11,273 nucleotides of DNA, taken from Funneliformis mosseae. Its lineage: Eukaryota > Glomeromycota > Glomeromycetes > Glomerales > Glomeraceae. The DNA lies in contig CAJVPP010003581.1 in assembly GCA_910592005.1 (NCBI GenBank), positions 1-11,273 of the forward strand, written 5' to 3'. Positions 1 through 7,199 of the stretch are shown piece after piece. Position 1 is the first letter of the stretch. Every line of letters begins with the position of its first letter. The notes beneath the pieces were generated by a model, which was not told the DNA's origin, made no database searches, and saw only the letters and a program-made list of their open reading frames with translations. Made by a program: the position numbers and the translations under genes.

Positions 1-211
1 AATAGTTGAATGGATTCCATATAATAATATACAAAATATTAAATATTTAACTAAAGGTGGTTGCTCTGAAATTTATAAAGCAAACTGGATTAATGGATCT
101 TATTTTAAATGGGATTCAGTCGAACAAAAATTAATAAGATACGGAAAGGAAAATTTAATACTCAAAAGATTAGAAAATATTGAAAGTGCTAGTAGAACCT
201 GGTTTGAAGAG

Positions 212-295
212 GTATATAAATGAGAGTTATTATACGAATTAATAATTAAAGTTTGTTAAATAAAAATATCTGATTATTTTATTTCTGTTTTATAG
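212..295 (+). other. Kinase intron 1 (84 nt, phase 0)
   Basis: The intron begins GTATAT after the codons TGG TTT GAA GAG and ends TTTTATAG before GCT AAA ACT. Removing it joins WFEE to AKTQLTF, the usual order after the glycine loop in this family, and keeps the frame. Without splicing the frame meets a stop, so splicing is required. Confidence 0.85.
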
Positions 296-1091
296 GCTAA
301 AACTCAATTAACATTCAGCACTAAATCGAGTTATTTCGTTGAAAGTCGTGGTCTTACTCAGGATCCATTAAATAAAGATTATTATCTTGTAATGGGTTTA
401 TATGATATAGATTTAAGAACATATTTACAGCAAAGTCGTAATCAACTCACATGGAAAAAACGAATTCATATCATTTTATACATAATTGCAGCAATTGATG
501 AACTTAAAATAAGAAATTCTATTCATAGAGATTTGCATTCAGAAAATATTCTATATTCTAAAAATATTGATATTTGGCATATTAGTGATTTTGGATTTTG
601 TGGCCCTGTTGAAAAACCATTAGGAAGTATATATGGAAATCTTCCTTATATAGCACCCTAAGTTATTTTTGGAAAAGGATATACTTTTGCCTCAGATATT
701 TATAGTCTTGGTATGCTTATGTGGGAGATTTCATCTGGACAAACACCATTTGCTGATTTTGATCATGATTATGACCTTGTGATGAAAATAATGAATGGGA
801 TGAGGCCAAAGGTAGTACCAGGAACTCTGGCAGAATATAAAAATTTAATGATACAATGTTGGGATGCTGATCTATTGAAAAGACCTGAAAATAATACTCT
901 TTTTAATAAAATTTTAGAAATGCGTAATTCATATTATCAAAATGAAAATGAAGAAACTGGCATTAATATTAATAGTATACTATCAAATGTAGAATCTAAT
1001 ATCATCTCTACTTCTATTAGTTCATTTGTTAGAAAATTTAGTAAAGTTCATATTTTTAAAGATTTACCTGAACCAAGAAATGCGACTGAAG

Positions 1092-1714
1092 GTATTCTAA
1101 TAATTGTATTCATTTAATTGATTTAAAAAATTTTAAAATAATAATGATCACACCCAATTTTTATGCTAATAGATACCTTTTTAAAATTAGATTATGAAAG
1201 TAATGATAGTAAGCAAAATAGTCTTACAATTCCAGATAGTAAGTAAAGTTTATATTTATTATTAATTTATTATTTATTGAAAGGTCATTCTTAGATATTA
1301 GTTATTGTCATATTTTGTTTTTTGCGTTAAGTCTATAAAATTTAACAAATAAAATTTTATGTAACTTTAAACTGACAGATATTAAATAAGGGCAACTCTA
1401 AAAGTATTTCTTCATATGATTCGGATGGTAATAGCTTTTTCATTTATTATTACTTATCATAATAAATTTTAATAGAAAGCGTTAAATCTAAGAAAACAAA
1501 ACTAATTAATGAAAAAGGTATTTATTTGAATAAATAAAACTTTTTAAATATTTAAGATTAAATAATACTTTATTTTAGAAATCTGTATTAATCATATAAA
1601 TAATGAAATTGAAATACCATATATACTGTACATACCATACAAGTAGATGAAGGTAAATAAAAATAAATAAATTTATTTAAACCAATTAAATTCTTTAATA
1701 AATTTAATTTATAG
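1092..1714 (+). other. Cluster of short introns and micro-exons at the kinase 3' end
   Basis: Five proposed introns are 1092-1172 (81 nt), 1239-1378 (140 nt), 1428-1475 (48 nt), 1518-1578 (61 nt) and 1653-1714 (62 nt). Each starts GT and ends AG. The exons between them are 66, 49, 42 and 74 nt. Splice phases agree for the first, third, fourth and fifth introns (all phase 1, so a split codon is completed by the next exon). The 140-nt intron leaves a one-base phase conflict, which means either an indel or an undetected small exon inside it. The exon peptides are polar and serine, lysine and asparagine rich, as expected for a disordered kinase tail. Confidence 0.65.
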
Positions 1715-1788
1715 ATGAAGAAATATACAATAATCCAAATCTTCATTCAGAAGATCAAAATGAATTAGAAATATCTGAAGGTAAATAA

Positions 1789-2788
1789 AAACTATTTTAA
1801 ATTGATTTTATACGAATAATATATTAAAATACATTTAAAACAAATTTATACAAAGGTTGAAATTGAAATTATATTATATTTAAAGTAAACCATAATTTAT
1901 TTTTCTTAAGGATTATTTAAACACTAAGATTAAATAAGATAAAGTTTCTTAGTCTGTAATTTAAATAGTTCATAGAAATGTGATTTATTTAAAGTTATAA
2001 AGTACCAATTTTTATCTTTGCAATAAACTTTGAATAATTTAAATATGAATTGTGCATAAAATTCATGAATTATAATAGAAAATTAAAATTTCTTTTTAAA
2101 TTGCATTTTCATTAATTACCTTTTATTCTGGATAACTATATAATGATCAAATGATCAAAAGTTCGATTGTGAAATGGAATTTCAATAATAGTTCTCGATA
2201 ACATGATCATCTATCCACCCGATTATATAATGGTTTATCCAATTTGCAATGAATTATAATTTATTATTTACCTGTACAGCATTTCTTGAAATATAATTAT
2301 GTATCTAGCAAATTCAATCTCTCTATACATATGGAGTATTAGCATCTAATCTTTAACTTTTAAAAATTCGCAATTATCAGCAAATATATTAATTGGAAAA
2401 AAATACTGCGTCGTGTTTATTACTATATTGGAAATTACAGAGGAATATGTCATGCTGTCAAAGAAAAATAAATCCATCGACTAAAAAAGTTTTGAATGTA
2501 AGTTTATTCCTATTGTCATTTCGAAACACAATTTAGCAATAAGAACGATGAGGAAAGGATTAGAAACAGAACTTTTTAAACTACTTTTTATTTTAAAATT
2601 TACTTATTATTATTTATTTTATTTTATTTAAACAAAATATCTGAAGAAGGTTGAATACATCTTCAAAATTCAAGCACATCAAGAACAAAAAGGTAAGCAG
2701 ATAAAAGTCCATTTTCAAAACAAGATGAACTGTAAGTGGGATGGGAAAGTGCTGATATAATCAGTGTATGATTTTCAAACCTAAACAT
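1789..2788. other. AT-rich intergenic stretch, no supported gene
   Basis: After the kinase tail a possible extra acceptor, TTTTTCTTAAG near 1900-1910, would add only a few residues before a stop. Around 2394-2471 a plus-strand frame reads WKKILRRVYYYIGNYRGICH and ends AVKEK then stop, while another frame over the same bases is also open; neither is recognisable and neither has a clear start. A short ATG frame near 2727 ends after about a dozen codons. I see no RNA gene or clear mobile element here. Confidence 0.5.
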
Positions 2789-2973
2789 ATGTGCGGAAAA
2801 TGCACATTATATGATGAGAATATGTGCGAAAATTGTGATGGATAGTGCGCAAATATTATATATTAAATATTTTACTAATGATTATAAGAAATGTAAGTGC
2901 GGACCGCGCACAAATATTTTTTGAAGCGTGCGGAAATTCACCAATAATGTGCACGCGCGTACATGTCCGCACT
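2789..2973. mobile_element. CpG-rich inverted-repeat island, probable MITE-like element
   Basis: In strongly AT-rich surroundings this stretch is dense in GTGCG, GCGC and CGCGCG. The left end reads GTGCGGAAAATGCACATTAT (2791-2810). The right end, read on the minus strand from 2972, begins GTGCGGA and, after a short GC-rich insertion, continues TGCACATTAT (its plus-strand copy ATAATGTGCA is at 2944-2953). These are imperfect terminal inverted repeats bounding about 182 bp. Internal copies of the same words occur: GTGCGGAAA at 2928-2936, and GCGCAAATATT / GCGCACAAATATT near 2847 and 2905. No ORF fits inside, so any movement would rely on a transposase in trans. No convincing target-site duplication was found, so the family is left open. 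Confidence 0.5.
2896..2973. repeat. Inner inverted repeat AGTGCGGAC ... GTCCGCACT
   Basis: Nine-base perfect arms lie at 2896-2904 and 2965-2973, followed inward by a looser match (CGCGCACAAATATT against CGCGCGTGCACATTATT). The 78-bp unit sits inside the larger island and shares its right end, which suggests either a nested or duplicated end, or a strong cruciform. It is among the most GC-rich segments of the window. Confidence 0.55.
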
Positions 2974-3927
2974 ACCAAATAATACATTAGCTATAATGTC
3001 TTTTCGTATATCAAAGTAAGATGGATATTCTTTAAATAGCTGGCTTTGATTAAAAAAAAAAAAATACGATGTAGAGTATTTATATAATAAATCGGTATGA
3101 TATTATAGTAATCACTTACCCTACCTTATACTCTGAGTAATGTTCGGAAATCCAGAGTACACCAGGATTTTTCTTGCAGCAAGAAATAAACCGATGTATG
3201 CTGGATATTACTTTCATTATTTTATTTAGTGTTTTTAAAGGCTAAACAAAAAAAATTGGAATTGTAAATTAATATATTCGTAATTTTTATAACGATATAA
3301 TTTCGAAAATATCGAAAGATAATAGTAGTAATTGGAATAGAAATTAATTTACTGACTTCCTTTTTTTCATAATTAACGATCATATTTATAATTGCGGTAA
3401 TTATTTTTTTTAATAAATAAAATCGCCCAAGAAATCCAAGCCGAATTTAATAAGAACGATAGACTTTCTTTCCGAGACTAACAAAAAGCAATCAACATTC
3501 CTTTGGCAGCGAATGTGGCGGAAGATAATTCTAGAATTATTCCAAATGCTCGGAATTTTAAAGAAATCTTTTTTTTTTAGCATTATTCTGATTGTCATTA
3601 TTATTTCGTAGAAGGGAGAAAATTCTAAAAAAAAAAATTTTTTTTTTTGATTTAATGTTAAATCTGGACTAGCGAACAAGAGTAGACGAAAATAGTACGA
3701 AAATTGTGCTAGTATTGGAATATCCTACCTCCGTATAAAACTTTCCAAATCTATTGAATTTATTTTTATTATTATTCAACATACATATCACCTCATTTAA
3801 TATCGGGACACTTTTGACTTTCAAATTTTTTTTGGACTCAAATTATAAAAATATAATTTGTTTACAAATCTAGAAAAAAATTTTTGTGTAACCAATCAAA
3901 ATCATTTTCGAAAATCTCATGGTTAAC
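2974..3927. other. Intergenic, low complexity with a few short structures
   Basis: This holds homopolymer runs (A12 near 3052, A/T runs near 3627-3650) and no convincing gene. The minus strand has a 33-residue frame at 3217-3116 (MKVISSIHRF... LWISEHYSEYK) ending at a GTAAGT donor-like site (3119-3114), which could be an exon but has no partner I can identify. On the plus strand 3401-3580 is open apart from one TAA at 3479 and reads IAQEIQAEFNKND and NIPLAANVAEDN, not recognised. The segment 3800-3850 resembles a Tc1/mariner end (GGGACACTTTTGAC at 3805-3818). None of these is called as a gene. Confidence 0.4.
3170..3186. repeat. Perfect 8-bp hairpin TTTCTTGC-A-GCAAGAAA
   Basis: The arms 3170-3177 and 3179-3186 are exact reverse complements around a single A. 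The left arm with the following AG also resembles a polypyrimidine-plus-CAG splice acceptor, so the symmetry may be incidental. Role unknown. Confidence 0.5.
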
Positions 3928-3939
3928 TTGGCGGGCCAA
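3928..3939. promoter_or_regulatory. E2F-like palindrome TTGGCGGGCCAA
   Basis: TTGGC and GCCAA flank a GG spacer, and the left half matches the core of the E2F/DP consensus (TTTGGCGGG). It lies about 45 bases upstream of the ATG at 3985. GC-rich words are rare here, which makes it stand out, but one motif does not prove regulation. Confidence 0.2.
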
Positions 3940-3984
3940 AATATCACACTTTGTCATTAATAGATTGTATAAATTAGTAAAAGA

Positions 3985-4088
3985 ATGACAAGTAAAAGAA
4001 GCACCGAGCAAGCCTAAGCAAACAAACCCAAACCACTAAAGTTCCTGAACCAAAAAAGAACCCGAGGACAAAGGCAAGCAAGAGTTGA
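3985..4088 (+). pseudogene. Short lysine-rich basic peptide, frameshifted gene fragment
   Basis: From ATG 3985 the frame reads MTSKRSTEQA and stops at TAA (4015-4017). Shifting by two bases continues as SKQTQTTKVPEPKKNPRTKA then SKS and stops at TGA 4086-4088. The two halves share a Lys/Pro/Thr-rich composition and richer codons than the flanks, which suggests one original frame with an indel near 4015. It could be a basic tail or N-terminal arm of a nuclear protein. No family is recognised. Alternatives are an upstream exon of a lost gene or chance. Confidence 0.3.
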
Positions 4089-4705
4089 GAATAAAATTTA
4101 GGTTCAAATCAATAATCGAATAAATTAGTTCAAATATTATTTATGTCTTTATTGTATTGTAAATTTTATTAATGGCCTTTTTTTAACCTTTGTTATAATT
4201 GATCATTGAATTCAAACAAATTGAGTTGTTAAAAATTTAGACTCTAATAAACAGACGTTGAAAATTACAAATTAAAATCTATAAAATTTCAAGGAAATTG
4301 TTAAAATTTGAATCCGTTTTACTAAAATAGCTATTAGTTGATTAGATTCAATATCCCTAAATACAAAAAAAAAAAAATTATCGAATAATAAATGTACGAC
4401 TTATTTCTTTAGTACAATAATTGAAACATTGATAGGTTATCATATTTTAAAAAGAAATCTTTTAATGAACTATTAATAGTAGGTCCAAAAATAACCGATT
4501 GTTACAATTGTTATAATAAAAAAAAATTTTTTTTCCAAGATTTTCCTCAAACATTCATTACTTTATTTGGACTTAATCTAAAATTAGCTAAACCTGTATT
4601 TATGCAGGTATTAACCTTTTTTAGTAAATTTCTCGAAATTAAAAAGCTCGGCGTAAGAAATATCATTTTAATAATGATTTTCGTTTTTTTAAGCAACAAA
4701 AAAAG
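4089..4705. other. Intergenic region upstream of the membrane-protein gene
   Basis: AT-rich with poly-A and poly-T runs. A minus-strand 60-codon frame (4729-4547) is open but lysine, isoleucine and leucine rich, as chance frames in such DNA are. I see no RNA gene or repeat. The last hundred bases lead into the promoter of the following gene. Confidence 0.4.
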
Positions 4706-4713
4706 TATATATA
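4706..4713 (+). promoter_or_regulatory. TATA box TATATATA
   Basis: TATATATAG follows a run of A and lies 138 bases upstream of the ATG at 4844. The stretch between is C/T-and-A rich (CAACATTTCCTCAATTTTTAC) and lacks ATG, as expected for a fungal 5' UTR. This spacing supports transcription starting roughly 4735-4750, an inference. Confidence 0.45.
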
Positions 4714-4843
4714 GAGTGGTGGAATTCAAAGCTCCAACAATTCATTAAATCTTTCAAACTCAAATATTAATTTTAAACAACATTTCCTCAATTTTTACAT
4801 AAAATAACCCTAAATCTTTTAATATCGATTTTAAAATTTCAAT

Positions 4844-5218
4844 ATGTCACAACCTGGCATTTTCACCAAATCAAATCTGGTTTATATACCGCTGTCAGTA
4901 ACGACCGCTCACACGTTAAATTTCATATTTAATTCTCCATTATCTACATGGCAAGAATTTCCTCCAAAATTACCTACCTCAGTATATTCTTCAATATTTT
5001 TTATCCCATTATTATTGTTTTTATCACTTTCATTTGAACCAATTCAAACAAGCAAACGGTTTTATACGTTATTATCTCTCGCTCTTATATTTGTTTCAAT
5101 TCCAATAAGTTTTCGCGGAAAATATCCACCGACACTTCATAACGTTTTTGTAGCTTATGGAGCAATATTTGGACTAAAAATGTTATTGTTCTTAAAATCT
5201 AATCAGAAGTTCCATTAG
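4844..5218 (+). CDS. Small multi-pass membrane protein, possibly the N-terminal part of a wax-synthase/MBOAT-like protein
   Basis: The 124-residue frame starts ATGTCACAACCTGG after an AT-rich leader (CAATATGTC context, A at -3) and has no intron. Hydrophobic segments at about residues 12-31, 47-65, 73-90 and 97-117 predict three or four membrane spans with short polar links (SFEPIQTSKRF; FRGKYPPT). Codon use is more varied than in the flanks, and the stop is followed within 20 bases by AATAAA, so it looks like a real transcription unit. The spacing of spans and the ending GLKMLLFL recall the N-terminal half of fungal wax-synthase-like membrane acyltransferases. Those proteins are several times longer, and no catalytic His region is present here. 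If that relationship is right, this is a truncated copy without activity; otherwise it is an orphan membrane protein. Coding status is fairly sure, family is tentative. Confidence 0.65.
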   Translation: MSQPGIFTKSNLVYIPLSVTTAHTLNFIFNSPLSTWQEFPPKLPTSVYSSIFFIPLLLFLSLSFEPIQTSKRFYTLLSLALIFVSIPISFRGKYPPTLHNVFVAYGAIFGLKMLLFLKSNQKFH

Positions 5219-5237
5219 TGTAGAAATATTATTTTAT

Positions 5238-5243
5238 AATAAA
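5238..5243 (+). terminator. Polyadenylation signal AATAAA
   Basis: AATAAA begins 20 bases after the TAG of the membrane-protein gene, a plausible distance for fungal 3'-end formation. AT-rich DNA produces this hexamer often, so position is the only support. Confidence 0.35.
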
Positions 5244-5258
5244 TTTGGAAGCACCCTG
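5244..5258. repeat. Possible hAT-type terminal repeat TTTGGAAGCACCCTG
   Basis: Read on the minus strand this is CAGGGTGCTTCCAAA; many hAT and related DNA elements begin CAGGG. It would be the right end of an element lying to the left. No matching left end was found in the window, so it may be a solitary end or chance. It abuts the 3' end of the membrane-protein gene and could explain why that protein is short. Confidence 0.2.
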
Positions 5259-5984
5259 ACTAAGTATAATTGATGGATCATTGTGAAAGTTGCGAAATGA
5301 CACTTTTTCTCGTGACCTCCGAGATGTCCGATTGGTGAACAAATAATTCGTGAATTCAAGTTTTTAACTGGGCTTGAAACGAAAAACGGTTAATAAATAG
5401 TGATTCGGATAGTTCCCTCGTATTTTCTAATTATATAAATAAAAATGATTCAATTATATATAATCTTAAAAAACGATCGAACATTGAAAATTAAATTAAC
5501 CGAAATTAAGAGAAAATTTTTTTTTAAAAAAATAAATAATCATTCAAAAAAAAAACCCAAAAGTTTTAGCATGTTTACTAAATCTGGAGGAAATAGCATA
5601 TGACCTGCATCCGACAATAATTATTCACTAAAACTGATATTGCAATTAGCATCGTTTGATAGAGATTTATTAATTAGAATATTTTTAATATCAGTTGGTT
5701 AATCGGATCACATTAGCAATAGCCTACAGGATAAAAAAATTATACTTTAAATTTTTTAAAGAAAATATAAAAGTTATATTTTGTCTAATATTCCGTATGT
5801 TGGATGTTTGAATATAAACTCTTGATATTAAAAAAATGTCAATGGAACACTCTAATTCGACTACCAATCATTTTAAAAATCGATCCGGTTACCAACTACC
5901 AAATTTAGTTTTTTATTATATTATACATAGGGTGGGTGGAAATATTTTCATAATAGTATTTCATAAACTATTATATTAATAAAA
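5259..5984. other. Intergenic region between membrane-protein gene and Myb-like relic
   Basis: The part 5260-5420 is less AT-rich than its surroundings (CTCGTGACCTCCGAGATGTCCG) but shows no continuous frame on either strand. It may be 3' UTR or old repeat. The rest is AT-rich with poly-A runs near 5500-5560 and a nested inverted repeat at 5609-5708. The final hundred bases before 5985 (GGGTGGGTGG near 5931) may be a promoter of the following relic. Confidence 0.4.
5609..5708. repeat. Nested inverted repeat, about 100 bp
   Basis: The outer arms are ATCCGA (5609-5614) and TCGGAT (5703-5708). The inner arms are AACTGATATT (5632-5641) and AATATCAGTT (5687-5696), exact reverse complements. The order is symmetrical, so the whole could fold as an interrupted hairpin or be a small transposon remnant. 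No ORF lies inside. Confidence 0.4.
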
Positions 5985-6329
5985 ATGGATTCAAATCAAG
6001 TAAGTAACTTTAAAATCGAAATAAAAAATTATGAAACTTATAATTCATATCTTTTTTAACTTCCAACAGTAGTATAAAAGAAATCTACAAGACACCAGTA
6101 TCGAGCATCGGAGGAAGCCAGATTTGAATTGTTCAAAAATTTTTGGCATAATGAATAATCTTTCTCGAGCTTATGAATGTGGGATAACGTTATTAGAGTA
6201 AAGATACGAGAAAAGTATCAAGATATGTCTTCCAACTGGAATCACTTGATAATTTTCGCCATAACTAGCAGGCAATTTTGTTCTCGACGTCTCCCGATAG
6301 TACTCATGAATGACCGCTTTTTCCTGTAG
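5985..6329 (+). pseudogene. Decayed Myb/SANT or trihelix-like DNA-binding gene
   Basis: ATG 5985 in a good context (AAAAATGG) gives MDSNQ, then a textbook intron with GTAAGT (6000) and a pyrimidine-rich end TTCCAACAG/TAG (6069 or 6072). Downstream, one frame reads RASEEARFELFKNFWHNE, stops at TAA 6156 and TGA 6174, then continues MWDNVIRVKIREKYQDM, SSNWNHLI and ITSRQFCSRRL before TAG 6327. The pattern W, then about 30 residues, then W-x-x-L/I, then S-R-Q-x-C-x-R-R-L/W fits the helix pattern of trihelix/Myb_DNA-bind_4 type domains, which are transcription factors or transposon-linked DNA binders. Two internal stops, plus splice sites that do not join the ATG to this frame without an unusual AAAAG acceptor, indicate decay. 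A CAG/TAG acceptor alternative gives a 48-residue peptide (YKRNLQDTSIEHRRK...), so a small rewired product is possible. The domain call is moderate. Confidence 0.45.
6000..6072 (+). other. Likely intron with tandem CAGTAG acceptor
   Basis: Donor GTAAGT at 6000, branch-like TTTTTAAC near 6053-6060, and CAG (6069) followed immediately by TAG (6072). Use of CAG puts a stop codon first in exon 2; use of TAG, three bases on, removes it and opens a 43-codon frame. The choice decides whether anything longer than MDSNQ can be made. Confidence 0.5.
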
Positions 6330-7199
6330 AATAACGAACATACTTTTATCATAACCTCAAAATCATGTAATCAGAAAATTAAGGCTACGACATGGATAAT
6401 TAGAAAGGATATGATTAATTATAACTCAAAGATCGTTTTATAAATCTTTTAAATAAAGTGTTCAAAAGTATTTATTCATTCATTTGTAAATTTTAATAAG
6501 AGAAAGGAATAATAGATTTATCCTAATTTTCAGTAAATTATTAAAGTTTGTATCTTATTTCTGATTTCCCTAAAAGCGAAGTTCTTTGTATGTAAATAAA
6601 CCAATTGTGATATTTTTAATGTAATGTTCTGAGAAGCAAAAGAAAATCTCTTAACGAGATAATACTTTTGATTATTGAACTCACTAAACCAATCACGTAA
6701 AGAAAGAAAATGGATAAAACAGCAGAAAAATATGAGAAATGTGTAGAGAATCGAAAAGGTAGCCTTTAGCAGGAATTATTTTCAAAACTGGTTTATCAGA
6801 AAAGAAATTATGTAAGAATACGAAATGTAAGAAGAAATTACAAGGGATTTATATATATTATCTAGGAAAATTTATGCCTGGATGAGTCATTGATAGAAAA
6901 ATCAGTAAAAGTAGGCTGATCTGATCATATACATGTAATACAAAAAAGATCAAAGAAATTATTATAAAAAATTATATACGAAGAGACGATCATGATAATA
7001 TAATATTTTCTTATTTGAAAATTTATGTAACATCAAAGTTATGAATGGAAATAATATATAATATTGAGATTTTACTCATGTTGATAGCGTGGTAAAAACC
7101 AGCGTGATAGAGATATAAAAAAAATAGAATTCAATATGAAAGGAAAACAGAAAAAAATAGGATTAATGTGATAAAAATACAGGAATAAAATGGATATAG
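6330..7199. other. AT-rich stretch with a possible broken reading frame
   Basis: From ATG 6710 one plus frame reads MDKTAEKYEKCVENRKGSL, stop, QELFSKLVYQKRNYVRIRN and onward for 31 codons, stop, ENLCLDESLIEKSVKVG, stop. Composition is protein-like (charged, with Cys and Gly) but I recognise no family. It might be the distal part of the Myb-like relic or chance. Nothing else is seen. Confidence 0.25.

Larger units (their letters stand above)
1..1788 (+). pseudogene. Protein kinase (TKL-type, Rhizophagus-expanded family), 5'-truncated by window edge, premature stop at APE
   Basis: A Ser/Thr or Tyr-like kinase would transfer phosphate from ATP to protein substrates in the cytosol. Coding starts at base 2 in mid-gene. 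Proposed exons are 2-211, 296-1091, 1173-1238, 1379-1427, 1476-1517, 1579-1652 and 1715-1788, all with GT..AG introns. Visible motifs (residues from window start): glycine loop GGCSEIYKA 19-27, ATP-binding lysine in LILKRLENI (K55), helix-C FEE 68-70, catalytic HRDLHSEN (D149) and SDFG (D168). After NLPYIAP the codon expected to be Glu of APE is TAA (659-661). The frame then continues cleanly through the C-lobe: TFASDIYSLGMLMWE, SSGQTPF, MNGMRPKVVPGT and QCWDADLLKRP. Downstream small exons give SYDSD, ESVKSKKTKLINEK and NPNLHSEDQNELEIS, the tail known in this family. Exon 1579-1652 needs a two-base (AT) shift in a TATATA run, and joining 1238 to 1379 is off by one base, so the gene has several lesions. 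The family call is firm; loss of function is inferred from the stop. Confidence 0.9.

Noticed and set aside
713..1117. ATG-initiated frame as an independent gene
   Set aside because: It is simply the kinase C-lobe after the premature stop, with its start Met inside SLGMLMWE and its end running into intron 2.
2789..2973. CRISPR-like spaced repeats
   Set aside because: Repeats are short, irregular and inverted in a eukaryotic context, with no equal spacers.
3090..3200. tRNA or small RNA fold (TTCGGAAATCC with flanking ATCGGT/ACCGAT)
   Set aside because: No complete cloverleaf, wrong T-arm sequence, and no polymerase III boxes at proper spacing.
3401..3580. Plus-strand frame reading NIPLAANVAEDNSRIIPN
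   Set aside because: Protein-like but short, with an internal TAA at 3479, no start and no family I can name; mentioned only in the intergenic entry.
3410..3679. 89-codon minus-strand frame
   Set aside because: Built on homopolymer codons (KKKFFFLE, KKKDFF) across poly-A/T runs, no recognisable motif, and its opposite strand has a more protein-like though broken frame; treated as chance.
4547..4729. 60-codon minus-strand frame upstream of the membrane-protein gene
   Set aside because: Overlaps the TATA box and leader of the plus-strand gene and has the Ile/Leu/Lys-rich composition expected by chance.
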